Below, one piece after another: positions 61,456 through 64,000 of a stretch of DNA of 64,000 bases. A model generated the notes under the pieces. The model was not told the origin of the DNA and did no database searches. It worked only from the letters and a program-made list of their open reading frames with translations. The DNA comes from Sipunculus nudus (lineage: Eukaryota > Annelida > Sipuncula > Golfingiida > Sipunculidae). The stretch is taken from assembly GCA_026874595.1 (NCBI GenBank), contig CM049306.1:92929642-92993641 (forward strand), read 5' to 3'. Made by a program: the position numbers and the translations under genes. How positions within the stretch are numbered: position 1 is the first letter of the stretch; each line of letters opens with the position of its first letter.

Positions 61456-61619
61456 GTAAGCTTTTAACTGTAGAATCATGTCTCCCCTCCCATGGGGGAG
61501 AAAAATAGTGTTTGGTATGTCATTTGCGGCATTGTCTATAGTTGTCATCTGTGTCATTTCTTGTGGGATAATTTTTGAACCACTTAATACATTTTCCATG
61601 AAATTTTCATTTTAAATTT

Positions 61620-62110
61620 GTTTCTACCAAAATCCCAGACGAGTTCTAAAACCAGTGACCATGACCTTCACCATCAAGGTCAAATAGGCAAAAATATTAT
61701 TTTATTATAACATTTGAAGTAACACATATTTTTCTTCAAATTTGAAACACTGATTGTCCTTTAACAAGTTTGAAAAATTGAAGACCTTGCCCTTGATCTT
61801 CAAGGTCCAGTCTGAGGAATTGTTGCTTATTGTTTCCACAAATTCAGGTGAATGTAGTAACTTCTAAAGCATTCTTTCCTCAAATTTGTTTCAACAAAGT
61901 TCTTGAACAGGACATAAAATTGATGACCTTTACCTTCATCTCCAAGGTCACATCAGCCTGAATAGAAATATATTGTGAATACTATTAAGTTTGAATCACT
62001 CAATATATTTTCATGTAATTTGACACTTGAAATGATTCTACCTAAATCTAGGATGTGAAACTTGTGACCTTGACCTTTACCTTCAAGGTCAGTTCAGCAG
62101 GAATAGACAT
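61620..62110. repeat. AGGTCA-rich repeat segment
   Basis: TGACCTT and AAGGTCA motifs recur in alternating orientation: CATGACCTTCACCATCAAGGTCAAA (61659-61683), TTGATCTTCAAGGTCC, ACCTTCATCTCCAAGGTCACA, and GACCTTGACCTTTACCTTCAAGGTCAG (about 62066-62092). The unit of roughly 120-150 bp is heavily diverged. Same sequence style as 33.5-35.3 kb and 62.5-63.1 kb. Confidence 0.6.
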
Positions 62111-62111
62111 T

Positions 62112-62400
62112 TTAGCTCAGTTGACTGTAACTTAACTAAGCTATAGTGATAAGTCAGTGTCTGTCCAATTGTCCGCTGTCTGTTAGACTGGCACGTTTTG
62201 ACACCGTTGGACATAGAAACTGGTAACTGAGTATCCTGGGAGGTCAATAAAAAATCTCCTTGGAAACCTGAAATTAGGTCCCCATGACCTATATCCTTTG
62301 AGCTAAGGAGTTTGCAAGTACCCAACCCCCCCCCCCCCCAGTATAATTAAAAATTTGATACAAAACCTCCAGTATCTTAATAATTAATGCATGGATTGCC
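62112..62400 (-). repeat. Truncated hairpin end of the repeat family with part of one type 2 core unit
   Basis: Hairpin AGCTCAGTTGACT...TTAACTAAGCT at 62114-62142 with CTAA outward, then a degraded GTCCGC microsatellite. A single core fragment follows (GGAAACCTGAAATTAGGT at about 62263, C-run at 62326). There is no outer palindrome, so the copy is truncated. Confidence 0.65.
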
Positions 62401-62509
62401 CTGACTCTTACCATGACTAGGGTCCTGATGATAACTCCAGTCTTGATTGACATTTCAAATTCAAACCTGAATTATATATGGCCTACCTCTTAAGCAAGAT
62501 CCCTATTAA

Positions 62510-63140
62510 TTTTGGGGTAATGAGGTCAAAGGTAAAGGCCACAGGCCCACTTAATTAGAAAGATTGTGGATGAATTTTAGGCCAAACTTTTCATTCCAAA
62601 CCTTCCATCTAACACATCTAGGTTACCTGCAAGTAGGAGATGAACCTGATTGATTTGAGGGTCACAAAGTCAAAGTTGAAGGTCCCAGTTGCCATCTGTC
62701 CACATATTTTTTTTGGAATGATAACTCGAGTTTGGATATACATATCGGTTTCAAACTTGATTGATATATGGCTAACCAATAAAGTAAGAACCCTTTTAAT
62801 TTTGGGATCATGAGGTCAAAGGTTAGTGTCACAGGGGTTATCTGTCCACATATTTGTTTCCATATGCTCCAGGTTGGATGAAAAATTGGTTTTAAACTTG
62901 AATTATATATAGCCCACCACTAAAGTAAGCCTCTTTGATTTTTTTAGGTTATGATGTCAAAGGTCAAGGTCACAGGACCTACTTCTTTAAAAAGATTATG
63001 GATGCATGATAAGCCAACCTTTCATTTCAAACCTTACATCTTCCACATTTTGCACACCTACCAAATAGTGGAAGAAACTTTTGGATTTTGGGTCACCAGG
63101 TCAAAGGTCAAGGTCACATGGGCCATATGTCCACATTAGT
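62510..63140. repeat. Tandem AAAGGTCAAGGTCA-bearing repeat segment
   Basis: Successive diverged units of about 130-300 bp each carry GAGGTCAAAGGT or GTCAAAGGTCAAGGTCACA (62521, 62811, 62956, 63099), with CATATTTGTTTCC and TTCAAACTTGA-like spacers between. Confidence 0.65.
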
Positions 63141-64000
63141 TTCAGCTGTATCCCTGGTACTGAAATGCCCAATGAAGAAAAAATAAATAAATACCAGTAC
63201 CAGACATGTCATTATAATCCATCTATGGATCAGATCCAGGTATTGCTTGTGTGATATATTGATATACAGTGTATATCAGTCAGGACAGTACAGTTATTGA
63301 TGGCTCATTGGTAAAACAATAACAGAAAATGATTCAGCTCAATTTGCTTTTGAATATTTTCTTTGTCTTCCATATTCCTCATAGCAATGTTTCCCAAGCA
63401 GCACAGGTTAAGAGTTGCATAAATTTGTTTAGTTTACTGTATAAGTTTATAAAGATGTTTTCAGCTCATAGGCCTTAGGCCTAATGAGCTTATGCCATTG
63501 AATGCAGAGTTTGTCTTGATTCTGTCTGCAGTTTTCAAAATACTTCTGCTTTATTTCTTGATCTGTTTGTTTTATATGATATAGGAATAAGTGGGCTTTT
63601 GAAACTTCTACTCCCCATTTAAAAATTTGTTTATTATTCAAATTCATGCACTTTTGTTCCAAAATCACAATAAAATGCTTTGTCTCCTTTATTTGTTGAT
63701 TGAGATTTAATTCAGCTTGTCTTCCAGATAGGGTTCCCTTTGAAACATCTGCACATAATTTTGAAATTCATTAGGTATGCAAATAAACTGTAAAAAATAT
63801 CTTTAAACAAATGCTTCTTCTTCATTATTTCTATATAGGTTTTGACACTGTTTGTTTTATATGACAAGGTATTGTATCTGCCCTTTGATGCCTTGACATA
63901 AAATAATTAATTATTAATGAAATTTATGCAAGATTTTAAAAATTCACAATAGATTCCTCTTCTCTACTATGTATTGAATGATTTTAAATTTGTTTGTTTT

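Larger units (their letters stand above)
61456..64000. other. Tepsin intron 5, not closed within the window
   Basis: Two and a half kilobases after the exon 5 donor GTAAGC. No further tepsin exon is recognised. 61620-63140 is repeat-derived (see separate entries), and the remainder is AT-rich with a GGCCTTAGGCCTAATGAGC patch at 63471. Confidence 0.55.

Overview
This is metazoan nuclear DNA: spliced genes with GT-AG introns, AT-rich introns and intergenic DNA, a satellite array, an LTR retrotransposon and many nested non-autonomous repeats. The repeat style (TGACCTTGA-rich blocks, internally tandem elements ending in a hairpin, G/C homopolymers) suggests a lophotrochozoan, most likely a bivalve mollusc. 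That assignment is inferred from style, not proven. LAYOUT: 1-5.6 kb is the edge of a 76-bp satellite with higher-order structure. From 5.6 to 37.1 kb is a cluster of SLC18B1-like MFS transporter genes on the + strand. One copy is intact (14906-20012, 13 exons, 444 aa, polyA signal at 20066). The rest are relics: a last exon (7180-7281), an exon 3 + exon 4 relic split by a Ty3/gypsy LTR retrotransposon (8926-14213), and a more divergent paralogue (B) with many lesions, ending at 37136. HISTORY: the order of fragments fits one tandem duplication of a unit running from the satellite edge to intron 4 of gene B. Unit 1 is about 5.6-23.2 kb and unit 2 about 23.64-30.0 kb. Unit 2 then lost three segments and lacks the retrotransposon, so it preserves the empty insertion site near 25.27 kb. 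The duplication split gene B: exons 1-2 are in unit 1, and the only full-length exon 3 is in unit 2. RIGHT HALF: tail-to-tail with the cluster is a complete six-exon THG1L (tRNA-His guanylyltransferase) on the minus strand, 51275 to 38351, 301 aa. Its 9-kb first intron is packed with tandem-core repeats. Head-to-head with it, about 3.9 kb away, starts tepsin (TEPSIN, AP-4 accessory protein) on the plus strand. Five exons (55147-61455, 133 aa, the ENTH domain) are visible and the gene runs out of the window. REPEATS: a family of non-autonomous elements shares an outer palindrome (GACCCATGGGTC) at one end and a hairpin followed by CTAA at the other. Different copies carry unrelated tandem cores (about 276, 339 and 663 bp). 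Many core units carry the perfect palindrome GGTGGCGCCACC. A 905-bp hAT-like element with an exact 8-bp target duplication is nested in one copy, and that copy ends 13 bp before a tepsin exon. No exotic new gene system is evident. The notable content is the duplication and decay history of the SLC18B1 cluster and the architecture of the hairpin-ended repeat family.
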